A program made the translations under genes and the position numbers. From Lachnospiraceae bacterium NK4A179 (GTDB lineage: Bacteria > Bacillota > Clostridia > Lachnospirales > Lachnospiraceae), in NCBI GenBank assembly GCA_000421045.1, contig ATWC01000001.1, positions 186,001 to 250,000 of the forward strand: a stretch of DNA of 64,000 nucleotides, written 5' to 3'. This document shows, in pieces, positions 43,810-52,882 of the stretch. The notes under the pieces were generated by a model, which did no database searches, was not told the origin of the DNA, and saw only the letters and a list, made by a program, of their open reading frames with translations. Numbering within the stretch: position 1 is the stretch's first letter; each line of letters begins with the position of its first letter.

Positions 43810-44760
43810 TTAAACCTCTTTTTCATCATCAAAATTTATGGTTTTTTCAACCACGACAAGCGGCCTGTTCATAAGTCTTGTATTCATGGCCATAACGTAT
43901 TCACCCATAAAGCCCATGAATGCAAGCAGCAGCCCGCCCATAAAATACAGTGATATCATCATCGGTGCGTAGCCGACCGCAAATTTGTCCCACATGACAA
44001 GCTTAAGCACCAGATATGCTATGCCTATGACAAAGCTGATCGCCGCGATACTGAATCCTGCGAAGGTTGCTATTCTCATTCCGCTCTTTGTATATGATGT
44101 GAAAGAAAGCATCATTGCATCGTAGAGGGTGAACAGATTGTTATGAGTCTTACCTGCGCGGCGCTTGGGCTGGGTATACTCAATTTCTTTTCTGTCAGGT
44201 CCGAGTTCAGCAACTATGCCACGCATAAAAGGCGTGGGATCCTTAAGTTCCCTGAGAGTCTCGACAAATGACTTGTCATAAAGACCGAATCCAGTGAACT
44301 GTTTAATGATCTCCACGGAAGACATTTTTTTAAGAGCAGCATAATACATCGCCCTTATCACATACATAAAAGGATTCTCACGTGAACGGCTCTTTATACC
44401 TATGACTACCCTGTAACCATTCTCCCATTCACGCACAAATTCCGGGATCATTTCCACCGGATCCTGGAAATCCGCGCACATGGTTATCGTACAATCTCCT
44501 GATGTGTGGATTATGCCGTAATAGGGGCTGTTGAACTGACCAAAATTCTTCTGATTGAATATAGCCTTAACCTTGGGATCAGAGCTGCATATGGATTCTA
44601 TGATCTCCCTGGTCCCGTCGGTAGATTTGTTATCTATAAACAATATCTCATAATCATAGGCAGAAAGCTCTTTTTTTATCACATCCCTTACTGCCTCGTA
44701 TATAGCCTGCGCATTTTCCCGCTCATTGTATGTCGGGATCATCACTGAAATGGTCTTCAT
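43810..44760 (-). CDS. Polyprenyl-phosphate glycosyltransferase, GT2 (DPM1/GtrB-like)
   Basis: 316 aa. GT2 catalytic domain (residues 1-225) with VMIPTYNERENA, ILFIDNKSTDGT, and a DxD-type CADFQDP; then two transmembrane helices at about 232-258 and 265-290, the layout of GtrB and dolichol-phosphate mannose synthases. These enzymes make undecaprenyl-phosphate-linked sugars used by GT-C transferases on the outer face. The YfhO and GKYYVYFG proteins in this window could be such users. 2 bp after the aldolase start side, in the same operon. Confidence 0.88.
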   Translation of the reverse strand: MKTISVMIPTYNERENAQAIYEAVRDVIKKELSAYDYEILFIDNKSTDGTREIIESICSSDPKVKAIFNQKNFGQFNSPYYGIIHTSGDCTITMCADFQDPVEMIPEFVREWENGYRVVIGIKSRSRENPFMYVIRAMYYAALKKMSSVEIIKQFTGFGLYDKSFVETLRELKDPTPFMRGIVAELGPDRKEIEYTQPKRRAGKTHNNLFTLYDAMMLSFTSYTKSGMRIATFAGFSIAAISFVIGIAYLVLKLVMWDKFAVGYAPMMISLYFMGGLLLAFMGFMGEYVMAMNTRLMNRPLVVVEKTINFDDEKEV

Positions 44761-44772
44761 CTTACGTCTCTT

Positions 44773-45330
44773 TCATCTTCTTATTAGTTTCTTTTTTATG
44801 GCAGCACCTTTTTCCCTTAACTGCCTGCAGGTATTGTACCATAAAGCACTGCTCTTTTTTAACGGAACAGCCTTTATATACTCATTCATATGCTCATCCG
44901 TAAACAGCTGCTCAAGGATTTTCACGTCCGATCTGTCCTTCTCGCGATCCATGAGCTTTACAAGTTTTTTCTTATAGCAATACTGTAGCTCAAGATCCGC
45001 TATGCGACATATCGTATCTTCTCTTGAGCACCTCCCAAACACAAGTGAATCATCTGCGCCGACAAGTCCGTATATATTGTGGAAAAGGTCCAGATTCTCC
45101 GATATCTTTATATGCCCCCAGGAGCCGGCTTTCTTTCCCATTTCCCGACTCACGCGTTCAAAAGCAGAAGGCATCAGTATCACTTCCAGATCATCATTTT
45201 CCCTGATCCCGGAAGCCGCCATAACTGCAGACCCGACTATGCACACCTCATCAGAAGACAGGCCATATTTCTCCATAAAAGCCTTAAGCTCATCCGTGTG
45301 TGCTATTTTTCCCATAACAATATCAGCCAT
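44773..45330 (-). CDS. Nucleotidyltransferase-fold protein, unknown role
   Basis: 185 aa. IVGSAVMAASGIRENDDLEVIL (about residues 31-52, described here in parts: IVGSAVMAASGIR then NDDLEVIL) resembles the GS..R...D(L/I)(D/E) core of small nucleotidyltransferases, but the second metal ligand is Glu. A later helical part with YCYKKKLVKLMDREKD resembles the substrate-binding helices of the same superfamily. Located between the flippase (8-bp overlap) and a GT2, so likely acts on a glycan precursor. I cannot name the family, and it may be inactive. Confidence 0.6.
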   Translation of the reverse strand: MADIVMGKIAHTDELKAFMEKYGLSSDEVCIVGSAVMAASGIRENDDLEVILMPSAFERVSREMGKKAGSWGHIKISENLDLFHNIYGLVGADDSLVFGRCSREDTICRIADLELQYCYKKKLVKLMDREKDRSDVKILEQLFTDEHMNEYIKAVPLKKSSALWYNTCRQLREKGAAIKKKLIRR

Positions 45331-46861
45331 TTTTCTTTAACTTATTCATGATGCGACCGGCAATTTTCCATAAAGCCTTAAACTCATCCGACTTAAATGA
45401 TATGAGCATATATATCGAGCACGGAATGATAACACCAATAAAGGCTTTTGCTATTATCTTAAACAGAAGCGGCCCTGAAACAAATGAACATACAAAATAT
45501 GAGAAAGCACCAACGACAGCTATTACCATAAAATAAACCATCATCCTGAAGAAATATTCAAAAGGATTTTTGTGGAATTTTAGCTTGAACAGCACCCACG
45601 CCTCCCAGGGAGTTTCGATAAAGAAAACACTGACTATGGTCGATACCACAACGGCATTTACTCCATATTTCTTTACAAACACTATGTCTATAAGAAGATC
45701 GACGACTGCAACAACATACGGCTTGTATCGATCCTCCCACCACATGCCCGCAGCATTTTTGTACGTGACCACCACACGCCTCATCTGAGTGACAAGAAGA
45801 GCAACGGCTAAAAGTATCACTGTCGATTCCCCCAGCATCTTTTTTCTGCCAAGCCAGAGTTCCACGGTATCCTGACAGGCACACAGAAATACTGTGGATA
45901 TTATCCCCACACTGAAGGCAACCATATATGCAAAGTTTTTGAAGTCCTTATATATCTTTTCCTCACTGTCAACCACCAGACTGTTGCCGACGCCTGCCTG
46001 AACCCCCATGGTTATGATACGGATTATGTTCTCCATTCCGGAAAACAACATATAATAATTTCCGTACAGACCGACAGTCTTTATGCCCATAAAAGCAGAA
46101 AGAACTATATCATCGGCAGAATGAATGATGGTGTAATTGGTCTGATGCCCAAATAGAGCTATGACCCTCTTTTTAAGATTGGCATAGAATTCGTTATCCA
46201 CCTTACCATAAGGTTTTGCATAAGCCGGGAAATTCTTATCGGCAATATGACGCCTCATCAGATTGAGGAAGATCGTGCCTGCCGGAAGGCACAACGCATA
46301 GATATAATATGATGAAGTAAACCATATAGCCGCGGCCTGAAGTACGGAAACGACCATATTCATGGTAATTACTGCAACGTATTTTAAGTCCATACGCTGA
46401 AAAGCGCTGAGCACAGAATCCTTATATGCAAAAAGGAAATAGCTCAGAGCCGTATCTGCAAGGAATATCACAAATACAATATAAACATTTACATCAGGGG
46501 GCACATCATCCTTGATCAGGTATTTTATGAATGGTGTGACTATAAGACCTGCCGTAAGAATGAAGGCTCCGATGGCACGATAGAGTTTACGGTAGGAATT
46601 TAAGATATTATTGATCTTTTCATGGTCTTCACGGGCTATCGGCTCATAAAGACTGTATATCATGGCGCTTCCGATACCCAGTTCGGAAAGCTTGAGCATT
46701 GAAAGCACAGATGAGAAGAGCGTACTGATACCGGCATATTCCAATCCCATCTTCTTTATCAGAACGGTCCTGACCATGAACGGGAAAAGTATATTCACGG
46801 CCATGCTTACGATACCGAAGATCACGTTCCTTATAGAATTTTTAGTCCGGCTGTATACCAT
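45323..46861 (-). CDS. Polysaccharide flippase, Wzx-like (MOP superfamily)
   Basis: 512 aa with about 12-14 transmembrane helices and little hydrophilic sequence. Starts MVYSRTKNSIRNVIFG, with the early helix IVSMAVNILFPFMVRTVLI followed by LGIGSAMIYSLYEPIA, typical of Wzx/RfbX exporters. It would flip the undecaprenyl-linked repeat made by the operon's glycosyltransferases. Overlaps both neighbours (20 bp and 8 bp). No Wzy polymerase is recognisable nearby. Confidence 0.9.
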   Translation of the reverse strand: MVYSRTKNSIRNVIFGIVSMAVNILFPFMVRTVLIKKMGLEYAGISTLFSSVLSMLKLSELGIGSAMIYSLYEPIAREDHEKINNILNSYRKLYRAIGAFILTAGLIVTPFIKYLIKDDVPPDVNVYIVFVIFLADTALSYFLFAYKDSVLSAFQRMDLKYVAVITMNMVVSVLQAAAIWFTSSYYIYALCLPAGTIFLNLMRRHIADKNFPAYAKPYGKVDNEFYANLKKRVIALFGHQTNYTIIHSADDIVLSAFMGIKTVGLYGNYYMLFSGMENIIRIITMGVQAGVGNSLVVDSEEKIYKDFKNFAYMVAFSVGIISTVFLCACQDTVELWLGRKKMLGESTVILLAVALLVTQMRRVVVTYKNAAGMWWEDRYKPYVVAVVDLLIDIVFVKKYGVNAVVVSTIVSVFFIETPWEAWVLFKLKFHKNPFEYFFRMMVYFMVIAVVGAFSYFVCSFVSGPLLFKIIAKAFIGVIIPCSIYMLISFKSDEFKALWKIAGRIMNKLKKNG

Positions 46862-47549
46862 TATCCTCTGCTCCGGTCACTGATATTTTTCTGTCTATCC
46901 CTTTGGGGAAAAGATATCTTGATAGGAATTTCCTTCCTCCGATTATCCTTGCAGTGTTCACAGGGTCAGGTGTTGCTATCCTTATAGTCTCACTGTCCTC
47001 TGATATCACTTTAAATCTGCATGTATGGTCAAGGATGTAGAACATTTCCTTTTCATCCTTCCAGCCACCGCATCCGGCTATATCACCGATAGTAAGATTC
47101 TCCCCACTCCTGTTCAAAAAATCCTCCGGCGACATCCCTGTAAGGAGAGTCAGATCATGACATGTCTCTTCCGGTGTATTGGTCCCATGAACACAGTTAT
47201 GTCCCTTTTTATCATTGGTCCATGACCTGTACAGTTTCTTTTTATCAAAAGTCCTTATATTTACCCGTTCCATCTCTCCGCGGGTTGTCTTTCGCTCTGA
47301 GTATTCGGGAGAACTGTCTCTAAACACAACAAGAGTAAAGGGACCTGTCCCGCATGCTTTTTCCTTGAACGAATTCTTCGGCAGCTTCTCTCCGTAAAAA
47401 CGGTTCAGATTCTCCGTAAAATGATCAATACTCCACTGCACCTCAAGGACTTTTATTATCTCAAAAGTCCCCTTAAGATCAGTCAGGATATCATCTTTTC
47501 TGACATAAGCCTTATTCCATATTATAAAAAGAAATACATCTTCTATCAT
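46842..47549 (-). CDS. Putative nucleoside-diphosphate-kinase-fold protein with extra domain
   Basis: 235 aa from the ATG at 47549, which overlaps the kinase-like stop (ATGA); a GTG at 47561 with AGGGA upstream is an alternative. Residues about 5-50 (FLFIIWNKAYVRKDDILTD, FEIIKVLEVQWS) follow the NDK start pattern; GTGPFTLVVFRD matches the NDK (T)SGP..(M/L)V strand; NCVHGTNTPEETCHDL resembles the NDK active-site block with the phosphorylated His (HGSDS). The last 75 residues form an added domain (GGWKDEKEMFYILDHTCRF). The match is by eye and distant. It might phosphorylate a nucleotide or glycan precursor. Otherwise unrecognised. Confidence 0.5.
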   Translation of the reverse strand: MIEDVFLFIIWNKAYVRKDDILTDLKGTFEIIKVLEVQWSIDHFTENLNRFYGEKLPKNSFKEKACGTGPFTLVVFRDSSPEYSERKTTRGEMERVNIRTFDKKKLYRSWTNDKKGHNCVHGTNTPEETCHDLTLLTGMSPEDFLNRSGENLTIGDIAGCGGWKDEKEMFYILDHTCRFKVISEDSETIRIATPDPVNTARIIGGRKFLSRYLFPKGIDRKISVTGAEDNGIQPD

Positions 47550-48775
47550 ACCGCTCTGCACACCAGTCTTCCCTGCCTGCTTTTAAGCTTTATAATGCAG
47601 GATGTCACATAATCATCGCCCTCATCCGGAATGAGTCTTTCAAGAATGAAAGCTGCCGAAGCCGCATCATCCCATATTTCTCCCGAATAACGGCATTCTC
47701 TTCCGCAATATCTTATCTCTGCCTTAGACAGATATCCTTTCGCTCTCTTTGTTCCCGAAAGTGAAGCACATCCAAAATCCGCAAGTTTAAATACCTTACT
47801 TCCATCAGGATCAGCCGCGATCAGTATATTATCCGGATGGATATCGCAATGGACAACCTTACACTTATACAGATCATCGGAAACTTCCACAAGGAAACCG
47901 GCAAGTGACTTGAGCTCCGTCTCCGTCAGATTTCTTTTTGAAAGCAGGTCTCCCAACGTGATATGCTGCAGGTAAGGAAACACATTCATAGCCTTCATAT
48001 CATCATCTTTAAGCGGAAGCAGATAAAGATATCTTTTTGCCGTAAGTTCATTTATACGTTCTCCGGCAAGCTTTTCGTTCATGGTATTCACAAGGCCGGT
48101 CGCTGCCGCTTTAATGAACATTTTTCGTCCATCCTGCGTAAACGCCTTAAAAAAGAGACTTTCACTCCTTGCAGCATTTGTCTTTACCGGAACCACCTTC
48201 TTATAATGCCGTGAGATACTGCTCGTTATAAAAGGCTTATTCATATACTTTAATACTCTTATATATGAATAAACGGCTGACCGTATGATCCTCTGCCTTG
48301 CATAATAGGCAAACAGCTTAAATCCCGCTGATGACAGATGATCCCCCGATACATACACTCCTTTTTCCATAAGGGCGGGAACCATTTCAAAAAGCCCTTG
48401 ATGCCCTTTCAGGATACAGAATGAATACCCTTTCTCTTTCATGAAAGTGATCAGGCACGAAATGATAAACTTATTGATCCCTTTCCGTATATCAAAGTCA
48501 ATCCCCTCAGGAAGACCATGTTTTTCAAGCGCTTCGATATCTTTTATATAAAGTCTTTTTCTGATCGAATAAACAAGATATACAACAGCAAAAAAAGAGG
48601 ATCTTCTGAACTCCTCACTCTCAGGTGACAGCGAAAGCAGTTCCTCTACCCAGCGCTTATCCATATCATGGATACCAAGAACTATGCCGTCATCATCCCT
48701 GTAAATGGCACTGCCGCACACATACACGGGAGTCATTTTTCCTTTGATCTCACACTCGCCTATCCTGATCTTCAT
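47546..48775 (-). CDS. Protein-kinase-like protein with novel N-terminal domain
   Basis: 409 aa. Residues about 200-409 are a kinase fold: MFIKAAATG has a likely nucleotide-binding Lys, VVHCDIHPDNILI is the catalytic loop (HCD for HRD, with Asn as metal ligand), and FKLADFGCAS is the DFG site. This resembles sugar kinases of the WaaP/KdkA type as much as protein kinases. Residues 1-180 (MKIRIGECEIKGKMTPVYVC start) match nothing I know. Given the operon, a glycan or lipid-sugar kinase is the more likely role. Coupled to the NDK-like gene. Confidence 0.68.
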   Translation of the reverse strand: MKIRIGECEIKGKMTPVYVCGSAIYRDDDGIVLGIHDMDKRWVEELLSLSPESEEFRRSSFFAVVYLVYSIRKRLYIKDIEALEKHGLPEGIDFDIRKGINKFIISCLITFMKEKGYSFCILKGHQGLFEMVPALMEKGVYVSGDHLSSAGFKLFAYYARQRIIRSAVYSYIRVLKYMNKPFITSSISRHYKKVVPVKTNAARSESLFFKAFTQDGRKMFIKAAATGLVNTMNEKLAGERINELTAKRYLYLLPLKDDDMKAMNVFPYLQHITLGDLLSKRNLTETELKSLAGFLVEVSDDLYKCKVVHCDIHPDNILIAADPDGSKVFKLADFGCASLSGTKRAKGYLSKAEIRYCGRECRYSGEIWDDAASAAFILERLIPDEGDDYVTSCIIKLKSRQGRLVCRAV

Positions 48776-48783
48776 TACGTTTA

Positions 48784-49674
48784 TCAGTCTTCCTTAAGAA
48801 CCTTTTCAAGCACATTCAGCGAACGAATAGAATTCTTCAGAAGGAATTCGTTCTTCTTTCTCCTGTCTGACATTGTCGCGTCTGTTGCCGCATCCTGATA
48901 ATGGATTATCTGAAGAGCAGGAGAATAAACCATTTTCAGCCCGTTCTTTCTGCATCTTGCTGCAAGCACTTCCTCTTCCATATACATAAATGTCCGCGGA
49001 TCAAGTCCGTCGAAAACATTGATGTATTTTTCGGAAAAGATCAGGCAGCTTCCATGAAGGACATATGCGTTTCCATCCCCGCAGACCGCGCTTTCCTTAT
49101 ATGCATCCCTGCTTTTTCTGCTCTTTGAATGCTTCTTTTTAAACTCAAAAACACGATCATAGAGTCCAAACAGATTGAGCATCCTGCCTGCATAAAAGCG
49201 AAAACGCTGTGCCGGTATGGTCTTTACATCTATCTTCACACCCACAGCCGGGTTCTGATGCTTATCGGTCCGGATACAGTAAATATCCGGACCAAGCACT
49301 GCAAAGCCCTCTTTCTCATAAAGAGAAACAGTCTTTGTCAGGAAGTCCGGATCTTTTATCTCCGTATCATTATTTATGAGTATTATAAAATCTGCGCCGT
49401 CTTTTTTTGCCCTTCTGAAGCCTGCGTTATTTCCTCTCGCAAACCCTGCATTTGTTTTTCCGAGTATGACCGTAACATCATCATTTCCGGAATACTTTTC
49501 ATAAAGTCTCTGCCCGCTTCCGTCAGGCGAAGCATTGTCCACTACATAAATATGAACCTTCGGCCCGCCGCTCTTACAGAGTTTCTGCACTGATGAAACA
49601 CAGCTTTCAGTATACTCTTCAGTAAGATAATGCAGTATGACAAAGGCAAACTTTCCGGTTACCACCTTATCCAC
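48784..49674 (-). CDS. Glycosyltransferase family 2 (rhamnosyltransferase-like)
   Basis: 296 aa. GT2 fold: FVILHYLTEEYTESCVSSV start, VVDNASPDGSG near residue 46, GFARGNNAGFRRAK near 77, and ILINNDTEI holding the DxD-type metal site near 97. Later EEEVLAARCRKNG has the family's catalytic ED/EE region. Cytoplasmic, Lys-rich C-terminus. Adds a sugar, often rhamnose or another deoxyhexose, to the growing repeat. Next to the rfbFGH genes, so it may use the CDP-dideoxyhexose. Overlaps rfbF by 16 bp. Confidence 0.9.
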   Translation of the reverse strand: MDKVVTGKFAFVILHYLTEEYTESCVSSVQKLCKSGGPKVHIYVVDNASPDGSGQRLYEKYSGNDDVTVILGKTNAGFARGNNAGFRRAKKDGADFIILINNDTEIKDPDFLTKTVSLYEKEGFAVLGPDIYCIRTDKHQNPAVGVKIDVKTIPAQRFRFYAGRMLNLFGLYDRVFEFKKKHSKSRKSRDAYKESAVCGDGNAYVLHGSCLIFSEKYINVFDGLDPRTFMYMEEEVLAARCRKNGLKMVYSPALQIIHYQDAATDATMSDRRKKNEFLLKNSIRSLNVLEKVLKED

Positions 49675-50435
49675 GGCGCCTCACCTATCTCAATGCAATG
49701 CTCAAGTATCTTCTTTTCGAGTATTGTATCCATACACTGCCAGAAGCCTTTGTGAACGTAACTCTTAAGCTCTCCTTCATCAGCGAGTCTCATAAGCACA
49801 TCTCTCTCAAAAACAGTGCTGTCATCTTTGATATAATCAAAAACCTTAGGTTCAAGGACCATATAACCGGCATTGATAGGCTCGGCATCCCTGTCTTCTT
49901 TTTCACGGAATGCGCGTACTGTGTTATCAAGGCCTATATCCAGAACTCCTTTCTGCTGCTGTCTCAGTACCGCAGTAAGAGTTGCCGTCTTTTTATTCTC
50001 CATGTGGAACTTGATCACTTCATTTATATCCACATCACATACTCCGTCTCCGTAAGTTAAAAGAAACGGTTCATCACCTATATACTTCCTTATCCTTTTA
50101 ACACGTCCACCGGTCATGGTATCTACACCGGTATCGACAACCGTTACCTTCCATGGTTCCGTTCCGGCATCATGAACGGTCATTTTATTGCCGCCCTCTG
50201 TAAAATCAAAGGTTATATCACTCGTATAAAGAAAATAATCGGCAAACCATTCTTTTATCATATGCTGCTTGTAGCCTGCACATATGATAAATTCATTGTG
50301 TCCGAAATAACTGTACTCCTTCATGATATGCCAGAGTATCGGCATTCCGCCTATCTCGATCATAGGCTTTGGTCTGTATTCTGATTCCTCGGATATGCGC
50401 GTTCCTGCGCCTCCGGCAAGAAGAACAACCTTCAT
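49659..50435 (-). CDS. rfbF: Glucose-1-phosphate cytidylyltransferase
   Basis: 258 aa, standard length. LLAGGAGTRISEESEYRPKP near the N-terminus (nucleotide-binding Gly-rich loop with Arg and Lys) then MIEIGGMPILWHIMK; YGDGVCDVDI near residue 128 is the metal-binding region; C-terminal GFWQCMDT is the RfbF hallmark. Makes CDP-glucose from CTP and glucose 1-phosphate, the first step of CDP-3,6-dideoxyhexose synthesis. Coupled to rfbG by an ATGA overlap. Confidence 0.97.
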   Translation of the reverse strand: MKVVLLAGGAGTRISEESEYRPKPMIEIGGMPILWHIMKEYSYFGHNEFIICAGYKQHMIKEWFADYFLYTSDITFDFTEGGNKMTVHDAGTEPWKVTVVDTGVDTMTGGRVKRIRKYIGDEPFLLTYGDGVCDVDINEVIKFHMENKKTATLTAVLRQQQKGVLDIGLDNTVRAFREKEDRDAEPINAGYMVLEPKVFDYIKDDSTVFERDVLMRLADEGELKSYVHKGFWQCMDTILEKKILEHCIEIGEAPWIRW

Positions 50436-51526
50436 CCCTTGATATACTCCTTTATCTGATCTTCACAAACGGCATTCATATTTCCCGAAGAAGGATCCAA
50501 ACGCCATGCCTTTGTCCATTCAACAGTTTTTTCAACAGCCTCCGGCGTATGCCATACCGGAGCCCAGTCAAAAGTACTCTTAAGTAACGATGTATCGAGC
50601 TTGAGGAAATTAGCCTCATGAGGCGCCGTGCTGTCAACAGGTGCTATCTCAGACTTGAAACCTTCACCATAGTATTTTGCAAAAAGTCCGACAAGTTCTC
50701 CTGTATTAAGATTATCCTCTGTCTCGGGTCCCACATTATAAAAGCCGGCCTTCTTCACATCCTGATACTGCTCGGCTGCTATCCCCAGATACGCAAACAG
50801 AGGCTCCAGCACATGCTGATAAGGCCTTGTGCTTAAGGGATTGCGAATTATTATAGGTTCCGCTGACTGCACTGCCCTCACACAATCCGGAATTATACGA
50901 TCTGCGGCAAAATCACCGCCGCCAATGACATTTCCGGCCCTGGCGGTAGAAACTGAAACTACAGCCCCGTCTTCATTTCCTCCGAAGAAAGAATTGATAT
51001 ATGAATGAGTCACAAGCTCCGAACATGATTTGGAATTACTGTACGGATCAAAACCGTCAAGCGGTTCATTCTCCCTGTAGCCCCAGGCCCATTCATTATT
51101 TTTGTAGACCTTGTCAGTGGTAACATTCAGGAAACTCTTCACCGATCCGCAAAGCCTTACGGCCTCGCAGATATTGACTGTTCCCATCACATTGGTCTCA
51201 TATGTTTCTCTGGGATTTCTGTACGACTCACGGACTATCGGCTGCGCTGCAAGATGGAATACTATATCTGCACCGCTCTCGGTAAGGCTTTTGTTCAACA
51301 GTTCAAAATCCCTTACATCCCCCGTAATGTTTTTTAACCCGACAGCATCTCCAAGCCCGAGTATTCCAAAAAGAGAAGGCTCTGTCGGCGGCTCAAGGGA
51401 ATATCCGGTAACCTCGGCACCCGACATCAAAAGTATCTTAACAAGCCACGAACCCTTAAAACCCGTATGCCCGGTAACAAATACTTTTTTCCCTTTATAA
51501 AAATCAAATATCTTCTGTCTGTCCAT
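50432..51526 (-). CDS. rfbG: CDP-glucose 4,6-dehydratase
   Basis: 364 aa, extended SDR. NAD-binding GHTGFKG at residues 19-25, NVTTDKVYKNNEW with the active-site Thr-Asp-Lys region near 133, and YSNSK near 161 with the catalytic Tyr and Lys. Converts CDP-glucose to CDP-4-keto-6-deoxyglucose. Lies between rfbF and rfbH, the order seen in O-antigen clusters of Salmonella and Yersinia but reversed relative to dapA. Confidence 0.97.
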   Translation of the reverse strand: MDRQKIFDFYKGKKVFVTGHTGFKGSWLVKILLMSGAEVTGYSLEPPTEPSLFGILGLGDAVGLKNITGDVRDFELLNKSLTESGADIVFHLAAQPIVRESYRNPRETYETNVMGTVNICEAVRLCGSVKSFLNVTTDKVYKNNEWAWGYRENEPLDGFDPYSNSKSCSELVTHSYINSFFGGNEDGAVVSVSTARAGNVIGGGDFAADRIIPDCVRAVQSAEPIIIRNPLSTRPYQHVLEPLFAYLGIAAEQYQDVKKAGFYNVGPETEDNLNTGELVGLFAKYYGEGFKSEIAPVDSTAPHEANFLKLDTSLLKSTFDWAPVWHTPEAVEKTVEWTKAWRLDPSSGNMNAVCEDQIKEYIKG

Positions 51527-52882
51527 TTACAGCTCTCGCACAGCCTTTCCTATACAGTCTGCCATGAAAGACAGCATCTCATCTGTCATTCCCGGATATA
51601 CTCCGACCCAGAAGCTTTTTTTCATGATCTCCTCTGTATTCTCAAGACCGCCTATAACCCTGTATGCATCGGTTCCGCGTATCTCATCAAAACAGGGATG
51701 CTTTATTATATTTCCCGAAAACAAAAGTCTGGTCTGTATATTATTGTCTTCGAGATACTTCGTAACTTTGTTACGTCCGTTATCCGGCTTTATGGTCAGT
51801 ATAAAACCGAACCACGAAGGACTGCTGTTTTCCGCAGGTTCCGGAAGGATGATTTTATCCGTAACCTCACTTCCCTGCCTGATCAGCGCCTCCTTCAGAT
51901 ATTTCCAATTGTGCTTTCTTCTTTCTATAAAAGAAGGAAACTTCTTAAGCTGTTCCACGCCCACAGCCGCCTGCATATCTGTCGCTTTAAGATTGTATCC
52001 GAAATGACTGTAAGTGTATTTATGATCATATCCTTTAGGAAGCTCTCCAAACTGCCCGTCAAAACGGTGCCCGCAGAGATTATCCTTTCCGGGAGGACAT
52101 ACGCAGTCCCTTCCCCAGTCCCTGTATGAAAGGATAAGCCTGTTAAGAAGCGGATCATCTGTATATACAGCTCCACCCTCTCCCATGGTCATGTGATGAG
52201 GCGGATAGAAACTTGAGGTGCCTATATCCCCCCATGTTCCCGTAAATTTAGTGACACCATCGATCGTATATTTTGAACCAAGCGCATCACAGTTATCTTC
52301 CACAAGCCACAGACCATGCCTGTCACAAAAATCCTTCACTGTCTTAATGTCAAAAGGATTGCCTAAGGTATGCGCTATCATCACTGCCTTAGTCTTTCCC
52401 GGTACAAAAGCCTCTTCAAGAGCATCGGGATCTATATTGTACTGGGGTATGGTCACATCCAGAAATACCGGTATGGCACCATACTGTATTATCGGATTTA
52501 CCGTTGTAGGAAAACCGCATGCAACCGTAATGACTTCGTCTCCGCGTCTGATACGCCTGTCCCCGAGTTCGGGTGCCGTGAGAACGGTAAAAGCAAGCAG
52601 ATTTGCCGAAGATCCGCTGTTTACTATATGCGCATGCTTCACACCGATCCACTCTGCAAAATTCTTTTCAAATTCATCGGAAAAGCGTCCGGCTGTCAGC
52701 CAGAAATCAAGGCATGCATCCGCAAGCGACTGCATCTCCTTCTCATCAAAAACACGGGAGGCATAGTTAATGCGGTCTCCCGGTCTGAATACTTCATCAT
52801 TCTTTTTATATTGAAGATAATAATCCCCTATCAGGGTTTTTATCTCATTTCTTGCTTCTTCTTCACTGTTCCACTGCTTCAT
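51527..52882 (-). CDS. rfbH: CDP-4-keto-6-deoxyglucose 3-dehydrase (E1)
   Basis: 451 aa. PMP-dependent aminotransferase fold in which the usual Schiff-base Lys is His229 (SFYPPHHMTMGEGG), the defining change of the E1 dehydrase. Cys198, Cys260, Cys262 and Cys270 occupy places matching the [2Fe-2S] ligands of the Yersinia enzyme. It removes the C3 hydroxyl to give CDP-3,6-dideoxy-4-ketoglucose, with electrons from a reductase (E3, RfbI/AscD) that is not in this window. Starts by overlapping the hisA stop. Strong identification from the His and Cys set. Confidence 0.96.
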   Translation of the reverse strand: MKQWNSEEEARNEIKTLIGDYYLQYKKNDEVFRPGDRINYASRVFDEKEMQSLADACLDFWLTAGRFSDEFEKNFAEWIGVKHAHIVNSGSSANLLAFTVLTAPELGDRRIRRGDEVITVACGFPTTVNPIIQYGAIPVFLDVTIPQYNIDPDALEEAFVPGKTKAVMIAHTLGNPFDIKTVKDFCDRHGLWLVEDNCDALGSKYTIDGVTKFTGTWGDIGTSSFYPPHHMTMGEGGAVYTDDPLLNRLILSYRDWGRDCVCPPGKDNLCGHRFDGQFGELPKGYDHKYTYSHFGYNLKATDMQAAVGVEQLKKFPSFIERRKHNWKYLKEALIRQGSEVTDKIILPEPAENSSPSWFGFILTIKPDNGRNKVTKYLEDNNIQTRLLFSGNIIKHPCFDEIRGTDAYRVIGGLENTEEIMKKSFWVGVYPGMTDEMLSFMADCIGKAVREL

